Below are positions 31,127 to 32,254 of a stretch of DNA of 32,254 bases, piece by piece; position 1 is the first letter of the stretch; every line of letters begins with the position of its first letter. The translations under genes were made by a program, and so were the position numbers. Source of the stretch: a virus; the IMG/VR virus record IMGVR_UViG_3300042485_001428, positions 1 to 32,254 of that record. The stretch is one strand, 5' to 3'. The notes beneath the pieces were generated by a model that saw only the letters and a program-made list of their open reading frames with translations, was not told where the DNA came from and made no database searches.

Positions 31127-31819
31127 TTATCTACCAAATCTACTTTTTGTAGCATTATAGTTTTGTAATATTTCAGCTGTACTTAATGCTCTGTTGTATA
31201 TGAGGGTCGTTGATATATTTCCGATAAATGGATAAACACCACCACCAAAAGGAGACCGTCCAATCCAAACAGCATATGATAATGTTGTTATACTTGTGGT
31301 ATCAGAACCGCTATTATTTAAGATACCATTAATATATAAATTTTGCGTTCCACCTGGTCCGGTTCTTACTGCACATATATGATACCACTGATTATTATTA
31401 ATTGCATATGTACTACTAACTCCACTATATCCGCCTCCACTAACATCAAATGTTACAAGACCAGAACTTTGAACTATATATAATCTATAATTCCAAGTGG
31501 AAGCTCCTGTAACAGATTCATCCGCTATAATTGCTCTATAAGTACTAACATTAGTAGATGCCTTCACCCAAGCAGATAAAGTTAGAGAACCTAAATTAAG
31601 ACTACTATTACTTCCACAATTGACATAATCATCCGCCCCATCAAATACAATAGATCCTCCGTTTGTACTACTAAAAGTAGGACCATTCGTTAATGTACCG
31701 TTATTACTATTTTGACTTAAATCTGACCAAGTTGTACCTGACCCAGGATAACTATTTCTATTAGCAGCATCTAAATACAATACCAAACCATTTGTTATTA
31801 TTTTTGGTCCGTAAAACAT
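31127..31819 (-). CDS. LamG-like lectin-fold protein, copy 1
   Basis: The 230-residue paralogue opens MFYGPKIITNGLVLYLDAAN, then NNGTLTNGPTFSSTNGGSIV and FDGADDYVNCG. Its middle (SLTLSAWVKASTNVSTYRA, then YNNNQWYHICAVRTG-like strands) is closest in style to eukaryote-like LamG jelly rolls. It ends NRALSTAEILQNYNATKSRFGR. It is the first of the three to be transcribed and lies 3 bases after the small tail-end gene. Surface adhesion is inferred from the family and from the neighbouring probable fibre gene. Confidence 0.8.
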   Translation of the reverse strand: MFYGPKIITNGLVLYLDAANRNSYPGSGTTWSDLSQNSNNGTLTNGPTFSSTNGGSIVFDGADDYVNCGSNSSLNLGSLTLSAWVKASTNVSTYRAIIADESVTGASTWNYRLYIVQSSGLVTFDVSGGGYSGVSSTYAINNNQWYHICAVRTGPGGTQNLYINGILNNSGSDTTSITTLSYAVWIGRSPFGGGVYPFIGNISTTLIYNRALSTAEILQNYNATKSRFGR

Positions 31820-31822
31820 AAA

Positions 31823-32191
31823 TTATTTATTCACTGATAAAACCCAAGATTTTGTTGATTCGTCCCAAGTATACAATTTTCCGTCGTTTGGATGTGAAAG
31901 TGGAGGATTCCATAAACAAGATTGTTCGTCTAAAATCCAACTTGGATATGGTTTGGGTGCTATAAATGCGTCTCTAATTGGATCGTAAGTAAATCCTAAA
32001 CCTGCGTAATTTTTACGAAAAGAAATTCCTCCATTTTTATGTACGCCACCTATTGTATTATAACTAGTGCGTTTACATAATTGTCCACGAATATCCCCAT
32101 AATATCTTTCCCAGTCAAAATTACTTTCGTCTTTACCAACAATAACTTCTGTAACTATATAGTTTTCATTTAAAAATGCGTAATGTGCCAT
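31823..32191 (-). CDS. Conserved tail-fibre-adjacent protein
   Basis: The 122-residue protein starts MAHYAFLNENYIVTEVIVGK and has FRKNYAGLGFTYDPIRDAFI, then PKPYPSWILDEQSCLWNPP and a GKLYTWDESTKSWV end. I associate this pattern with a small protein found beside tail fibre genes in many T4-like phages of aquatic bacteria. The Trp/Tyr/Pro-rich strands suggest a small beta domain, possibly a fibre tip, chaperone or adhesin. No enzyme motif. Its neighbours, a probable fibre end and LamG genes, fit a receptor-binding module. No SD is seen. Confidence 0.75.
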   Translation of the reverse strand: MAHYAFLNENYIVTEVIVGKDESNFDWERYYGDIRGQLCKRTSYNTIGGVHKNGGISFRKNYAGLGFTYDPIRDAFIAPKPYPSWILDEQSCLWNPPLSHPNDGKLYTWDESTKSWVLSVNK

Positions 32192-32206
32192 ATTATTTAT
32201 TTTTTA

Positions 32207-32254
32207 TTATAATGTAAATGTTACTGTTCCTGTACCAGCAGTAATAGTACTTAT
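32207..32254 (-). CDS. C-terminal end of a probable tail fibre or structural protein
   Basis: The last 15 codons at the right edge read ISTITAGTGTVTFTL and stop at TAA 32207-32209, 15 bases before the next ATG. The Thr/Gly/Val beta pattern is typical of fibre or virion protein ends. One other frame is also open over this short span, so the call rests on composition and gene packing only. Confidence 0.45.
   Translation of the reverse strand: MSTITAGTGTVTFTL

Overview
The window is a gap-free piece of a virulent, AT-rich, T4-type contractile-tailed phage genome (a myovirus of the class Caudoviricetes). The grounds are the gene content: a UvsX/RecA-type recombinase, a gp32-type ssDNA-binding protein, a DnaB/gp41-type helicase, an Rnh/FEN-type nuclease, E. 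coli-like class Ia NrdA and NrdB, a gp19-type tail tube, a gp26-type protein and a run of baseplate genes. Every gene but one is on the minus strand, so transcription runs from high to low coordinates. No stretch over 300 bases lacks a gene, and I saw no tRNA, rRNA, CRISPR array or insertion sequence. The host cannot be named. Nearly all starts lack a Shine-Dalgarno (SD) sequence and have A/T-rich leaders, which fits a host with SD-independent initiation (Bacteroidota are one such group), but this is only a hint.

Layout in transcription order, right to left. (a) 32.25-29.7 kb: the end of a probable fibre gene, a small conserved tail-end protein, and three tandem LamG-like paralogues, probably the adhesion module. 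(b) 29.7-28.4 kb: a HAD deoxyribonucleotidase-like protein overlapping a Pol-beta-type nucleotidyltransferase. (c) 26.8-28.3 kb: the only plus-strand gene, a selfish-looking nuclease with zinc clusters, YG repeats, a nuclease core and a Mom-like GNAT C-terminus. (d) 26.7-15.8 kb: tail tube, a cytidylyltransferase-like enzyme, tail assembly chaperone with a possible frameshifted extension, tape measure, tube initiator/baseplate protein, LysM/gp53-like protein, hub-like protein and a small baseplate-linked protein. This order parallels P2 FII-E-E'-T-U-X-D. (e) 15.8-11.6 kb: a divergent family A DNA polymerase and three unknown proteins. (f) 11.5-3.5 kb: SSB, UvsX, Rnh, helicase, NrdA and NrdB, the replication, recombination and nucleotide block. 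(g) 3.4-1 kb: accessory cluster with a membrane-anchored coiled coil, a semiSWEET/PQ-loop-like membrane protein, a Mom-like DNA modifier, a Lys-rich protein with head-protease-like sites and a small secreted protein. (h) 0.9 kb to the edge: an AAA+ ATPase of MoxR/CobS type.

Regulation visible in the DNA: three good intrinsic terminators; several sigma70-like promoters, some with extended -10 boxes (TGGTATAGT type), before early-type genes; a recurrent ATATTTAT(A/T) box just before many structural and accessory starts; long inverted repeats that bracket promoter-like boxes and abut or include start codons; and an AATTAACT repeat leader before the SSB gene that resembles the logic of T4 gene 32 autoregulation. 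The most rewarding leads are the SD-less frameshift-like junction at 24.4 kb, the hairpin/promoter nests, the nuclease-Mom fusion, the divergent polymerase and the phage PQ-loop protein.
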